Shown here piece by piece: positions 53,501-63,724 of a DNA stretch of 64,000 bases. Below the pieces are notes generated by a model. It was not told where the DNA came from. It ran no database searches and saw only the letters and a program-made list of their open reading frames with translations. The position numbers and the translations under genes were made by a program. The stretch comes from Notospermus geniculatus (Eukaryota; Nemertea; Pilidiophora; Heteronemertea; Lineidae): the NCBI GenBank assembly GCA_002633025.1, contig NMRB01000444.1, positions 75,329 through 139,328 on the forward strand. The letters are read 5' to 3'. How positions within the stretch are numbered: the first letter of the stretch is position 1; every line of letters begins with the position of its first letter.

Positions 53501-56500
53501 GAAATCCTATCATGCCAAGATTCCGTGTATTAAGATGTGTTGACCATGAGCATCGACCTTTGTGTAAAATTACATTGTACCCTGCATTAGAAGCAGAAAT
53601 CAGGCAAATACGTGTACATTCCAATGAAGAACTGGAGGAACTAGTCCGTGACGTGGCGCTGAAGAACAACTCAGTTAAAACTATGACGTCGAAAGTCAAG
53701 CCAACGTTATTAGCCATTTAATTCTGAAACTACACCCTTTTTATAGTCCTAATTATCCTGAAGTAGTCCATTGAATTTTGAATTTTACACATTCGTCATC
53801 AAGTAAAGGACTGACTCAATATATCTGAATGTTTTCAAACGAAAATTCAAGCGGGAACATGTTGAATTTTATCGATGAAATTGACTATTTTAGCGTAAAT
53901 AACAGACCGAAGAGCAACGTCATTGATTCTGAATGACGTACCGCACATAACGTCACAAACAATGCACGATGTCAGTGACGTTTTTAACGTCGCAACGCAT
54001 GCGCTTTTGTGTTAAAACTGAGTTGTTCCCCAGCGCCTCCTTTGGGCACTCCGGTTCCTCATTTATAAGGTCACGTGGCAGCCGTATGAGTCTGTCCTTC
54101 TTAATACTGTCATGACTGGGGGACTCAGGCGGAGGTGATTTCGGAAGTTTTTGCTTGATCTTTAGGATCAAATACAACTACATGTACCTGTATAACCAAA
54201 AGAATGATTTTGGATGGCTTACCAGTGAACAGCACACCCTCCACGCAAGGCACTTCTTTAATGAAGAATCCACAGCGGCACGTAACAGGCATCTCACCAT
54301 CACAGGCACTGCATTCACCCTCGTGGCACGGTCGCTTGCAGACGTGGCGCTTTGCTGCAAGTAGAGGGACGTTGACGGGGGGTTCTCCATGCATGAGTGT
54401 TCACGCCAAGTTGGCTCTATGGGCAAATCGGCCGTAAAATATAGCCAGATGTTTGAGTCGAGGGTCAAGGAGTAAAGGCCATCTCACACTGCCACGATTC
54501 CGACCACGATGCCTCTACGAAATGCTTTCGTGGTGTTCCTATAGGCTTCGTGATGAATCGCAATGCCTTCCTACAGGCTTCTTGCTTTTCGTGTCCTAGG
54601 CCCCTCACGATTGGTGAGAATTTAAAACCGGCTTCAAATAAAAAAAATCGTGTTCAATCCTAAGGACTTCCGTGATGATCGTAATGCCTCCCTGGAGGCT
54701 TCCTGCAAGCTTCGTGTTCATCAACACGAAGCTTGCAAGAAGCCTCCAGGAAGGCATTACGATCATCGCGGAAGTCTTCAGGATTAAACACGCGATTTTT
54801 TAATTTTAAACATGTTTAAAATTCTCACCAATCGTGAGGGGCCTGGGACACGAAAAACAAGAAGCCTGTAGGAAGTCATTACGATTCATTACGGAACACC
54901 ACGAAAGCATTTCGTATAGAGGCATCGTGGTCGGAATCGTGGCAATGCGAGACGGGCTGCAGCATGTGAACACGATGCCTGCGCGAAGCATACAGGAAGT
55001 CAACACGAACGTGCACGACGCCTGCATGAAGTGATTACAAAAGCCGCATTGAGCCGAGACCAATCAGATCGCTGCCCGCCCGCCACGATCCCTCTACGAA
55101 AACATTTTGCAGCATTCGTAGAAGCATCGTGGTCGTAATCGTGGCAGTGTGAGATGGGCTTAAGCCAAACCAACATAGGTGTATTACCGGTAATTGCTCA
55201 TTGAAAGCCAATTTGCACGGGAAAACTCTCAACTGGATTGATACATGAGGCGAACTGGTGGAAAGAAGAGATCTACTCTACCTTCTGGTCCGCAGGGCAA
55301 CTCCTTGCCACATATCTGACCGCAGGTAGGTATTGGGTCCAAGCAGCTCGAGCGTTTATCAACCTCTGACATGCCCGACAACTCGGTTTTCCCGCACGGG
55401 CAATGGGTGACGACATCAGGGTGAAGCCGGCAGATGTCGCACGGACCATCGTGGCAGATCTTTTCACAGCGATGGTTTTCGCAGCTAAGAATTCTGAAAA
55501 GAATTAAATTAAGTTTGGTACCAATATTATTGACAGAGAGAAAACGCGCACATTATAATGTATTGCTTTCATGGCCCAGTTTCACAAAGAATCTTAAGTC
55601 TAAAGTTTGACGTAAGTCATCATGTGACCAGGTTTCAGCAAATCAGATGGCTTCATTTCAGACTTAAGTTTTTTCTTAGACTTAAGATTCTTTGTGCAAC
55701 TGGGCCCATATCGGCTTTACCCCCAGGTGCGGATCCAAGGCGGGGCGCACGCCCCCCCCCTTTCAGCCAAAAAATCTGTAAAATTGACCATGAAATTCTG
55801 AAATTTGGAGCAAATCATTAAAATTCACCGCAGGTTTCAATGTTTCTAGCACAGTGCGCCCCCTCTTTTCCAAAACTGTGGATCCGCCCCTGACCCCGGC
55901 TTTACCCCAGTCTCTCCCGAACCTCTGTGAGAAACTCAAGGGGCAGCACAAAACTTGAAAACTTCAGACAAGTTGAGAGTACAAAGCGACGACCAGGAAT
56001 CAAAGATTTGCACTTACTTATTGCAAACTTGTTCACAAGAGTATGACGAATATAGACCCTCTTCTGTACCGCAGAAGACAACTCGGTCATTCTGGCCACA
56101 GTGACAGGCTGAAAGCAACAGTTTTCATTCAGAATATAATGCACTTAGCCGACATACTGCATGATATACAGTCATTTGATTCTAAAGGGTCTGTTCATTT
56201 TCGCCAATTCAGGAATCTGAGTTGTGATCCTTGAGAAAATGGAGAAAGCTATCAAGTTGCAAGTTGCAGCGATTATTCTGTACAGCACAACAAATAATCC
56301 CTGCAATTTGCAAGTGCATAACTTTTTCCGTTGTCACAACTCGGATTCGTCAAGTGACGAAAATGAACAGCCCCTTTTAATTCATTCAAACTGACTGATT
56401 ATTATTAAAATGAAAAATATTAAGAGCCCTTAAGTTGAGAAGGTAGAGTGTATGTCATTGGAGGAGTAATGATAGGTTCTTCATGTGACGTCACAGCTCA

Positions 56501-59500
56501 AAATGTCCGCCGTTTTAGCCGTCAAATGACGCAACGTCACAGCATCAACACAGCGTTCAGCACGCAGTTTTAACGTTATCGGCAGTCATCGGCCCTCTTC
56601 TACAGCCAGCGACAGCAAGCCGTATGGACGATTCGCTTTGTTTTCAACACGGATTTCACGCCAGACCAACTACTTGTGCTCAGACACTGTGAGAGGTAAA
56701 GTGATTTGTGATTTGTTGAGTTGTATGCTCCCAGTGGTCTGTACGGCCAGTATGGCGGCCGTGTGACGTCAGTGAAGAACCTCTATTCCTAGGGCTGAGA
56801 ATTTTTGACAAGCTTTACACCTTTAAAGGGGCTGCTGTATCACCTTACAACTCCCAGGTCCAATAAAGGGACGTCTTAGACTACAGTTGTTAAGCAATAG
56901 AGCCACTTTAAACTTACTTTGATTGATCTCCACTTCGCAACTTGAGCAATTTCCAGTGTGGCAGACACGGGAACAGTTATGACTGCCGCAATTTAATGGT
57001 TTATCACAGACGATGTCACATTTCAGTGAAGAACTCTGACTGCATTTGACTGTTTGTCTGATACTAGGTCAAGGAATTCAAGCCATGTTCATGAGACACA
57101 GATTCTCCGAAGTTTGTGGTTGGCAGCAAAATCGCCCGCCACCACCTCTTATTGAGGAGGCGGTTCTAGTTATGAGATGGACATCGTATCCAAACAAGGC
57201 CATCGACTGCATCTTTAGCCTTGTCCCAATCATGTCATCTTTTGCGTTAACTCGTAAATTATAAATGAATCCGACTCCTACTTGACCCCGTCTCCGAGCC
57301 AATCAGAACTCGTGAAACAAATGCTCGAGACTCACTTTCTCTTCTCTTCCTGCACACATTTGTAACACGGATTTTGATTAACACGTCGGTGAGCCTTTGC
57401 ACACCAATGATTGGCTGAGGCTCTGACCTCCTCAGAAGGGGGAAATGTGATGGATTCAAACCAGGCTAGATGTGCGTTAGGCCAGATACTCTGGTGAGAA
57501 TCAGATGACTGTGGAGTGAGGTAAGGATACTTGGATCTCTTGCAGTCACATTCCTTCACAACATTGGCATTACAGGACGGGCAAGGTCCAGGATGACAAA
57601 GGCTGAAATGCAAGTATGAATTATACTAGTGTAGCAGCTGAAAAAGCCGAGGGTCCAAATCTGGGCTTTGAACCCGGGACCTCCCGCTTCAAAGTCAAAC
57701 GCTCTACCGACTGAGCTAAAGGGGATTTCCCGGTAGCCCGGGCTTGTAGGAGCGCTGACACTATTACACACTTCCCCTGCTTATGAAGTTGTGTCCCCAC
57801 AACTGCTTCAGGGTTCCATCCGCCAGGCATTTAATCAACGACAGACACTTTGCCAGCATCTGTAAATGCTTCAACCATGTTGGGCACCAAATGTAGCAGT
57901 TGAAAAAGCCGAGGGTCCAAATCTGGGTTTCGAACCCGGGACCTCCCGCTTCAAAGTCAAACGCTCTACCGACTGAACTAAAGGGAATTTCCCGGTAGCC
58001 CAGGCTTGTAGGAGCGCTGACACTGTTACAGTAGTACTGTGACAAAAATGCTTTACAAGCTGGTCAAGTCCATGGCGGCGGCCCCGAAAATCAGCAATTT
58101 TGCTAGCCACTGACTTACGTACGGGCAATAAAAGCATTGTCAGTGTTATATCTAGGATTTCAGAATGGCATGGTGCAAACTTTGCGAAAAGGGCACTTCA
58201 ACCTAGAAAAGGGCACTTTTCATTCGCGGCATTTCTTCTAACGGAATTTGAAAAGCTAAAAAGGTCTCTATAACTCCAGTCAACAGCCAATTTAAGCCAG
58301 TTTCTAAGGTGATATGACCAAAAGGGACCATGGAAAAGGGTCTAGGGGTACTAAAAACCTTTTTTTAAAAAATATATATATATATATTTTTTTTAGGGGC
58401 ATGGCGCCCTGGGGGATTAAAAAAGGGCACAATGGCGCCCCCTTTTGGCGGCATGGCGCGGCGCCACTCTAAAATGGCCTAGATATAACACTGATTGTCT
58501 AGGCACATTGTAAAGGTTGTCTACAACAAGTCAATTTGGACTTCCATCAGAACAGACTTACATGTTGCAGGGATGTGGGCAGTTTTCATCTCTCTTCTTT
58601 CCACACATTTCTCCACAGCTATGCGGCGTCTCGTAACGATTGTAAAGGGGTTCTCGAATTTTACCTGTAATAAGCAAACGATGCCCTTCATGCCTTTGGA
58701 TACTATCTCCCTTCAGGTAAACATAGAATTATTTTCAAATCAAATGACTACGAGATAAGCACGCTGGTGGTGTCAAAAGAATTATTTTCAAATCAAATGA
58801 CTACGAGATAAGCACGCTGGTGTGTGGTGTCAAAAGATTGCAGCAACGCGGACGCAGCGAGTATAACTGAGGACTCAGTACTTAACTTACCACAAAAGCA
58901 CCAATACTGTCCAGGAAACTTATGCGAGATTTTCTGACATGCAGGGCATCGCCAGCCACCTCCCTCTCCTTCGACGACCGCTGCAGGACTAGCTGCCCAT
59001 TTACGGATGCACCCCAGGTGGTAGATGTGGTAGCAACCCTTACAACTCCAGACCGGAGCCTCACGATAGACGACATCGTAGCACACCATACATTCGTAGT
59101 TATTGTTGCACAGTTGTTCAATTAGGGAACCTAAGGAGAACGAAACGTGACAAACCTTAAGTACAAGTACCGGTAACAGTTGAGGTTTGGCCTATTTAAA
59201 ACCTTAAGAGTTAGCAGATCATTTGAGTTAGTTGAATTTTGTAGCACCCACAGCTGACCCATTTACGTGGATGCAAAATTACATGACAGGGAACCATGAA
59301 ATGCAAGTACAGTTCAAGTAAAATGCTGTTGATACTCGAATCATTCCAAATGTATGTTCTCCAGTCTATAGATCGATTGCACGCCGTTTCCGATCTTTTC
59401 CGACCACCGTTGTCAACGCCAACAATGACTCTCGATCTCCGTTCGGGCATTGTTGTGCGTCATCTCGAGAACGAAGTTTCGCGCATGCGCTCGGGCTGGG

Positions 59501-60979
59501 TCCGGAAGCAATTTCGGGATGGACATGTAAACAAACCGAAACGTGGCTAAAACTCGATTTTGTACACGTATTACGATCGCTAACATATAAAATGGTGAAA
59601 GTATGCATTGTTAAAAACTGTGGGGCACATTTTGGACAATCAATATCGTGCGGTTCTTCAGAATACCGGCAGAAGAGGGCCGAGGAGAAGCATGGCAACG
59701 CTGTCACTCAAAAATGACAAGGTCATTTATTTTCGGACCCAGCCTACTGCGCATGCGGGGAGTTTCTAATTTTAGATTCCCGACCGAGATCGGCAGCCTT
59801 GACGACGGCGGTCGGGAAAGATCGGAAACGGCGTGCAATCGATCTATAAATCTTGGACCAATTCAAAATGTCTCACCTCGCTGCGTCTCTAACTCTTCGG
59901 CCGTCAGCTTCTGTCCACTGAGGTTAAACTTCCGCCCCTTGAACCCTTCACTATTATTTTTTCTATCAGTTCCACTACGTTCAGTTCTCCGACTCCCGGA
60001 ATCAGAACTTCTGCGCCCAGATACGCCAGATATCCTCACGTCGTCAGATACTGGCATTTTCCTCCGAACATCATTCGTTTTTTCAGTTCCTTTCTTTGCA
60101 GTATCATCCAGCGGAATTTGACTGTTGCTATATTGGTCCCGATGGCCTCGATCATCTTTGTAACCTCTGCCACGGTTTGGGTATCGACGCCCTCTGTCTC
60201 TTTTGTGCGATTGCCTTGGGTCACTTTCGAAATCCTTATCATCTTCACACCCTGTTTTTTCATTATGACTATCCCGTCTACCCCTAGTGTCTGACACACC
60301 ACCCCTAGACACACCACCACGAACCCCAGAAAAACCACCTTTTGAATTTTCACCCGAATCCAAATCAGGAATATTTCCTTTCCGACTACTTTTACCAAAT
60401 TTTCCTGGGCCCTGATTATTTCCGTCCTTCATCGACTGTACCTTGCGAAGTTCTGTCACCAGAATAAAGCCTGGCACTAGTGGCAGCAGTCTCATCAACA
60501 TCTTCCGATTCCTCCAAATCTAAGACCTCGCCTCGCGGTGTGTCCTTCAAATGCCTTTGTCTGTTTTCACGTGCATCCAATCTTTCAGCTCGCTGACTTT
60601 GGTAACTTCGCCTGCTCGACTTCTGATGCACTTTCTGACCAGCAGCCTCACCACTAGAAGAATAATTCCCAAATTCTCCCTGAGTATCACCATAATATTC
60701 ATAATCATACCCTCCATAACCATATGCATATCCAGCAGTGTCTCTGTTCCCACTATACTCTGACTGTGGTTGATCTCGACTGCCTCGGCCATGACCTCTG
60801 CCCCGCCCTCTACCCCTCTGTCCTCTATTTCGTCCATCCCATTGACGCTGCAGAGCTAATCTATACATGTATTCCTCATGTGAAAATGCTTGTGGATAAT
60901 ACGGACCAGGAACAACATAATTCAAATTGGCATCATAAAACATCGGATTTTCGTTGTAGTAATAACCATGCGCATCCAT
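47582..60979 (-). CDS. NFX1: NFX1-type zinc finger protein (RING, NFX1 fingers, R3H), complete coding region
   Basis: Eighteen coding exons: 59877-60979, 58891-59130, 58562-58664, 57531-57602, 56918-57057, 56018-56108, 55282-55484, 54223-54354, 53240-53431, 52251-52450, 51695-51799, 51450-51560, 50560-50654, 49913-49996, 49508-49709, 48813-48958, 48128-48235, 47582-47708 (stop 47582-47584). Phases agree at every junction. The protein has an arginine/glycine-rich N-terminus, a RING-CH finger in exon 2 (ECMVC...SCKGC...WRCPAC), an array of Cys/His NFX1-type fingers in exons 3-13 (for example [16 protein letters not shown]), an R3H domain in exons 16-17, and a terminal FIDYFEMTD like that of vertebrate NFX1. 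Length is about 1,150 residues, near vertebrate NFX1. Family members bind promoter elements and RNA, and the RING is linked to ubiquitin ligase activity. The summed exon length is 3n+1, matching one frameshift in exon 1. The start is the first in-frame ATG; the codon 18 nt upstream is GTG. Confidence 0.93.
47964..48110. mobile_element. TIR element, same family as 61112-61292, NFX1 intron 17
   Basis: Begins CAATAGGGAGGTTGAGATCA, has GCGGATCCTTACAC and GTATAAGGATCCATG pairs, and ends GTGATCTCAATATCC. It stops 18 bp from exon 48128-48235. Confidence 0.6.
48354..48728. mobile_element. 375-bp long-armed palindrome, NFX1 intron 16
   Basis: Arms of about 150 nt with GCGCGATTAGGCCAACACGC at the left and GCGTGTTGACCTAATCGCGC at the right, including AACCATTGTGTTGCTACCTT. 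It could form one very stable hairpin in the pre-mRNA. Confidence 0.65.
48813..48958 (-). CDS. NFX1: NFX1 exon 16: R3H domain
   Basis: Encodes [18 protein letters not shown] followed by a [14 protein letters not shown] segment. This is the R-x3-H pattern (RRVIH) and the conserved serine/tyrosine stretch of R3H single-strand nucleic-acid binding domains. It continues into exon 17 (48128-48235). Confidence 0.85.
49213..49353. mobile_element. Palindromic MITE, NFX1 intron 15
   Basis: Arms GGGCCATATTCAAAAAGGGT and rc of ACACCCTTTTTGAACACGGC, with GTGTAACTTC/GAAGTTACAC pairs around 49255-49315. Confidence 0.6.
50190..50508. mobile_element. TIR element, NFX1 intron 13
   Basis: About 75-bp inverted ends starting CATCTTCGATAATCGAAGG, with ATCGCACATCACCCTT. 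The right end is the complement around 50430-50505. Confidence 0.6.
50725..51165. repeat. Dispersed repeat shared with 53637-54060 and 6735-7060
   Basis: Shares TTATTTTCCAATTAATTCTG, AATAGCACACCCTGTTTCTA and TGACCATTTTAGCGTAAA with the reverse complement of 6735-7060, and with 53637-54060 at lower identity. Inverted ends GAGGAACCGGCAG / rc are partly visible. It lies in NFX1 intron 12. Confidence 0.5.
51178..51393. mobile_element. TIR element, AGACAAATCCC family, NFX1 intron 12
   Basis: Diverged member with GATCTGTGCACTTCCGCC and rc of GAAGTGCACAGATCTGC arms. It lies near exon 51450-51560. Confidence 0.5.
53637..54060. repeat. Dispersed repeat, NFX1 intron 8
   Basis: Diverged relative of 50725-51165: GACGTGGCGCTGAAGAACAA, TTAGCCATTTAATTCTGAAA, GACTATTTTAGCGTAAAT. 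It ends at GCCTCCTTTGGGCACTCCGG. Confidence 0.45.
54477..55160. mobile_element. TIR element in NFX1 intron 7
   Basis: Ends GGCCATCTCACACTGCCACG and rc of CGTGGCAGTGTGAGATGGGC. The interior is built from repeated GGCATTACGATCAT, CTTCGTG and CCTACAGGCTTC words on both strands. Its architecture is like 10020-10467 and 1421-2353. Confidence 0.6.
55571..55710. mobile_element. 140-bp palindromic MITE, NFX1 intron 6
   Basis: Arms ATGGCCCAGTTTCACAAAGA and rc of TCTTTGTGCAACTGGGCCCAT, plus CTTAAGTCTAA pairs. Confidence 0.65.
55727..55891. mobile_element. 165-bp TIR element, 5-bp TSD, NFX1 intron 6
   Basis: CAGGTGCGGATCC...GGATCCGCCCCTG ends, flanked by ACCCC on both sides. Same family as 44488-44751. 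Confidence 0.6.
56473..56787. mobile_element. TIR element, same family, NFX1 intron 5
   Basis: Begins ATAGGTTCTTCATGTGACG and ends GTGACGTCAGTGAAGAACCT. The middle is shorter than in the dynein copies. Confidence 0.6.
57631..57775 (-). mobile_element. tRNA-like SINE copy 1 in NFX1 intron 3
   Basis: On the minus strand TTTAGCTCAGTCGGTAGAGC and GGTTCAAAGCCC form clear A and B boxes of a tRNA-like head, followed by a CTCGGCTTTTTCAGCTG tail. A second copy lies at 57892-58035, and both include the same GGGCTACCGGGAAAT leader. Confidence 0.65.
57892..58035 (-). mobile_element. tRNA-like SINE copy 2 in NFX1 intron 3
   Basis: Near-identical to 57631-57775 and in the same orientation. Differences include AGTTCAGTCGG in the A box and TTCGAAACCC in the B-box arm. 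Confidence 0.65.
58141..58493. mobile_element. 353-bp TIR element, 5-bp TSD, NFX1 intron 3
   Basis: TIRs CAGTGTTATATCTAG...CTAGATATAACACTG, flanked by ATTGT at 58136-58140 and 58494-58498. The interior has AAAGGGCAC and GGCGCGGCGCC motifs shared with 1484-1833. Confidence 0.75.
58891..59130 (-). CDS. NFX1: NFX1 exon 2: RING-CH finger
   Basis: The exon begins GSLIEQL, as in vertebrate NFX1, and carries a full set of zinc ligands: C-x2-C (ECMVC), C-x2-C (SCKGC), then YHIYHLGC, and finally C-x2-C in WRCPAC. An extra [10 protein letters not shown] loop sits before the last pair. Acceptor CCTTAG and donor GTAAGT are strong. This finger is the likely ubiquitin ligase module. Confidence 0.9.
59366..59849 (+). 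mobile_element. TIR element carrying a broken THAP-like zinc finger
   Basis: Inverted ends TATAGATCGATTGCACGCCG (left) and its complement (right) bound 484 bp in NFX1 intron 1. From ATG 59592 one frame reads [17 protein letters not shown], resembling the start of a THAP domain (C-x4-C). A second frame reads [17 protein letters not shown], resembling the following THAP segment, and the shift falls at about 59640-59650. THAP domains are DNA-binding modules of P-element-type transposases and of THAP proteins. The piece is too short and broken to work. Confidence 0.5.
59877..60979 (-). CDS. NFX1: NFX1 exon 1: RGG-rich low-complexity N-terminus with apparent frameshift
   Basis: The exon encodes a Tyr/Pro-rich start ([20 protein letters not shown]), then [18 protein letters not shown], a [13 protein letters not shown] stretch and a long Arg/Ser/Asp/Gly-rich segment. 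The first frame stops at 60416-60418. The frame that continues to the splice donor (59877) is open from well upstream of that point, so one extra base (or two missing) must lie near 60418-60500. The segment [11 protein letters not shown] resembles a PAM2 (PABP-binding) motif, which NFX1 proteins carry near the N-terminus, but the spacing is not exact. A splice acceptor at 60999/61000 suggests an upstream 5'UTR exon. Confidence 0.75.
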
Positions 60980-61111
60980 TGTAGTTGAATCTCCCACAGC
61001 TGTAGTTTAGGCTGTCTTCAAAAATTGCACTGAAACAAACTGAAAAGTAACAAACGTCATTGGAACTTCCAGAAAAACGGCATAAGAATAAGACAATGTC
61101 TGCTGGCTGTC

Positions 61112-61292
61112 AATAGTGAGGTTGAGATCAACGGCTTATCACGGATCCTTATACGTATATGGATCGAAATGTACACAAAATTTGTCCTTGTTGTACAGGA
61201 TTCTATCCGTATAGCCCACTGTGGGCTATACGGCCCACATGTGGGCCACATATAAGGATCCGTGATAAGTCACTGATCTCAACCTCGCTATT
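61112..61292. mobile_element. TIR element, AATAGYGAGGTTGAGATCA family
   Basis: CAATAGTGAGGTTGAGATCA and rc of TGATCTCAACCTCGCTATT. Inner ACGGATCCTTATA pairs. A second member is at 47964-48110 in NFX1 intron 17, which contains the same ATGTACACAAAATTTGTCC core. Confidence 0.65.
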
Positions 61293-62299
61293 ATTAGTGT
61301 CCGACATGGGACTGAGGGTCCAATAGCGACAGGCTACTCCTCAAATTGGACAAAAAGTGTCCATCAGAGGCCTTGGCTGCAGCTACGAGTGCCTATGGCC
61401 AGGGCTCAAAGTTTACTTTTTTTCCTAGGAGCACTGTGCGCCTAAGCTTTTTATTTTAGGAGCACAGAGGCAATTTTTAGGAGTACAATGTTTTTCCTTT
61501 ACCCCAAAATGCACGTAGCGTGGTAAACTGGCTTGATTCATTGACCAATCAATCTCTTTGTGTATGCACCCTGTAGAAAGATGCTTCATGTCTTTGTCAC
61601 TGGTACATCCTGTATAATAATATCCCATGATTGTTATTGATTCACCCTGTGGAAAATATTCGACATGATTATTGCTGACACCCTCTCCAGCTATTGACAC
61701 ACACTGCAGAAAAATCTTCCAAAAATGTACTGTTATTATTGATACACCCTGATCCAGGCAGTAGTGTCGCCGTCTGGTGCTAACTTGATGACTCATGCAC
61801 ACTCTGCTGCATACATTAGTGACACATGTCCAGTTTTCCCGCCAAAAGATCGTCGACGACCAATGCGGCTATGAAGTGAGATGTTATTTAAGTAAATATC
61901 TCCTTACTGGAAGACATCTAGCAAATAAATTTGATATGACTGGAAAGTGCATTATTTCTGCATTACAGCCAAATAGATTATACAGGAATTCAGTCAGGGG
62001 TTTGAGAGAAATGGACTTGGAAACATAAGCTCTGTCAGATGAAAATGTTGAAGTCGGGACACTTGCAGCATTTGACGATCTTCAGCTGGCGTATAAAGTT
62101 TCTCTGAGCTGAAACATTTATTCGCAGTCAACTAAGGAAGGAATACACTCGCTCAGAGATGATGTAGTCGCAAAATGAAAGAAGAAGACGATCGCGCACG
62201 TGCGACTAGGAAAGATTCTTAGGGCGCATCTACGAATTTATGATCGCAAATGCGACCAATTTGGTCACAACTTTGAGCCCTGCCTATGGCTAGGCCTAG

Positions 62300-62630
62300 G
62301 CCTACTTACTTGCATGCCTAGCCCTAAGCCTAGCTTCCTTGGGCGAGGGCCTAGGGCGCTGCACAAAATACAAGGGCCAAGGCCAAAGGGGTTCCGGAGC
62401 CAGGGTTCACCCAGAAATTTTTGAAAGGGCTCGCCTTGCCCTTGGCCTTGGTTGCATGGGGTCTCCCCTTCCCCTTCCCCATTATTTTACTTGCCCCCCG
62501 GCCCGCGGGCCTCACCCCCCCCCCCCGCCCCCGTGTGGCCTGGCCCGGGCCATGGACAGGAGTGGAGGTACCTCCATCATGTCCATGCCTCTGGCCCTGG
62601 CCAGCCCCCAGCAGCAGAGCAGACAGACAG
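62300..62630. promoter_or_regulatory. GC-rich stretch upstream of NFX1, possible promoter region
   Basis: The stretch is unusually rich in C and G compared with its surroundings, including a run of about 14 C at 62515-62528. It lies 1.3-1.7 kb upstream of the NFX1 start codon and just left of the candidate plus-strand exon. No TATA box or defined start site was recognised. Confidence 0.2.
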
Positions 62631-62699
62631 AAAGTGAGAAGGGAAATATCATACATTTGTGGTGGTTGGGTGGCGGTGGGTGTCCCGGTGTGGCTGTGG

Positions 62700-62880
62700 G
62701 TGTGTTGTGAGCCTAGGCCTAGGCCTACCGGTCGGTAGGCAGGCAGGCCTAGGCCTACGACGTACGTGGGTGGGATGGGCTCTGTGTGGCTGCATAGGCC
62801 TACTGAGTAGGCCTAGGCCTACAGCAGTGTGTGTGTTTTGTGCTGTGCTTTGTGTGTGTAGGCCTACTGTCCTATGTGTC
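62700..62880. repeat. TAGGCCTA-rich simple sequence with TG runs
   Basis: Repeated AGGCCTAGGCCTAC words and GTGTGTG runs. Similar clusters are at 26565-26640 and 39065-39125. These short palindromes are scattered over the whole window and look typical for this genome. Confidence 0.5.
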
Positions 62881-63003
62881 ATGACATCATGTGTGTGTGA
62901 AACCACAACAATCCATGCATCCAATGCATGCAGATCCAGATGCAGCAATCAACATGATCAACTGACATGACTGATCTCTAGCCTAGCCTACCTGCTTGGG
63001 CTT

Positions 63004-63160
63004 ATGCCTCGTCTAAAGTCCAGTGTACGACTGGTGTTGGGTCTTCAGCGACCTTATTTATACTGTGACGGGCGGAACAACTTGGCCGAGGTCAAACATA
63101 TGGTGCAATCGAGTTTGTTTGAGCCAACTTTCAAGAGTATTTCATCACAAGTTGTAAAGG
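63004..63160 (+). CDS. Candidate first exon of a divergent gene (unrecognised)
   Basis: Starting at ATG 63004, the reading frame begins MPRLKSSVRLVLGLQRPYLY, a basic, Ser/Leu/Arg-rich, acid-free stretch like a mitochondrial presequence. It continues LAEVKHMVQSS. A possible splice donor (AAGTT|GTAAAG) lies near 63155, after which the frame loses coding character. It lies on the opposite strand from NFX1, separated by a GC-rich region, so a bidirectional promoter is possible. I do not recognise the protein. Confidence 0.25.
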
Positions 63161-63724
63161 TGAAGGTCAATCAGGGAAGGGAATTCCCACTTCGGGGGAA
63201 CCCCTTTGGTACTTCGTTCGTGTTCTCCCGTATGAAAAAAGTGTCATGTGGTCATGGCAGGATGATTGGATGATTTTCTGATTTTTCCATTCCTTTCAAA
63301 ATAAACTCCACTAAGAGACACCTAGTTAAAGTTTAAGTGAGGAAACATTGCAAGTTTCATTGGCCTATCTATCACTGCCACCACAACCCCTCTTTGACGT
63401 TTGTCATTGCCAGATTGGCATGGCATTTTAGGCCTAATAGCAATAGGCCTAGCCTAGGAGGTGGATATCTCCAATCTCAATCAACATCAGCTGATCTGCT
63501 GATACTGGCCTGACGTTTGTTTGTTTGCTAGCTGCTAGGCCTACCTGTATGTAGCTGCACTGTAACTCTTTCTGCTGCACTGAAACTGCCTCATCACACC
63601 TGTCCTACCAGAGACCTATCCACTGCTGCTGTATAAACAGATAAAGGTTAGCTAGACCCAGTAGTCTTGAACGTTAGTTGTGGTGTTGATATTTTTGGTG
63701 ACTGGGAGGGGAATGTGGATGGTA

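Noticed and set aside
57660-57725. Candidate tRNA genes in NFX1 intron 3
   Set aside because: Two copies with the same non-tRNA leader and tail and mismatched arms indicate a tRNA-derived SINE.
59648-60121. 157-residue plus-strand frame opposite NFX1 exon 1
   Set aside because: Its second half is the antisense of NFX1 coding sequence. Only the first part is of interest, as a THAP relic.
62339-62738. Several overlapping Pro/Gly-rich frames at 62.3-62.7 kb
   Set aside because: They arise from GC-rich, stop-poor DNA in all frames and have no splice or domain support.
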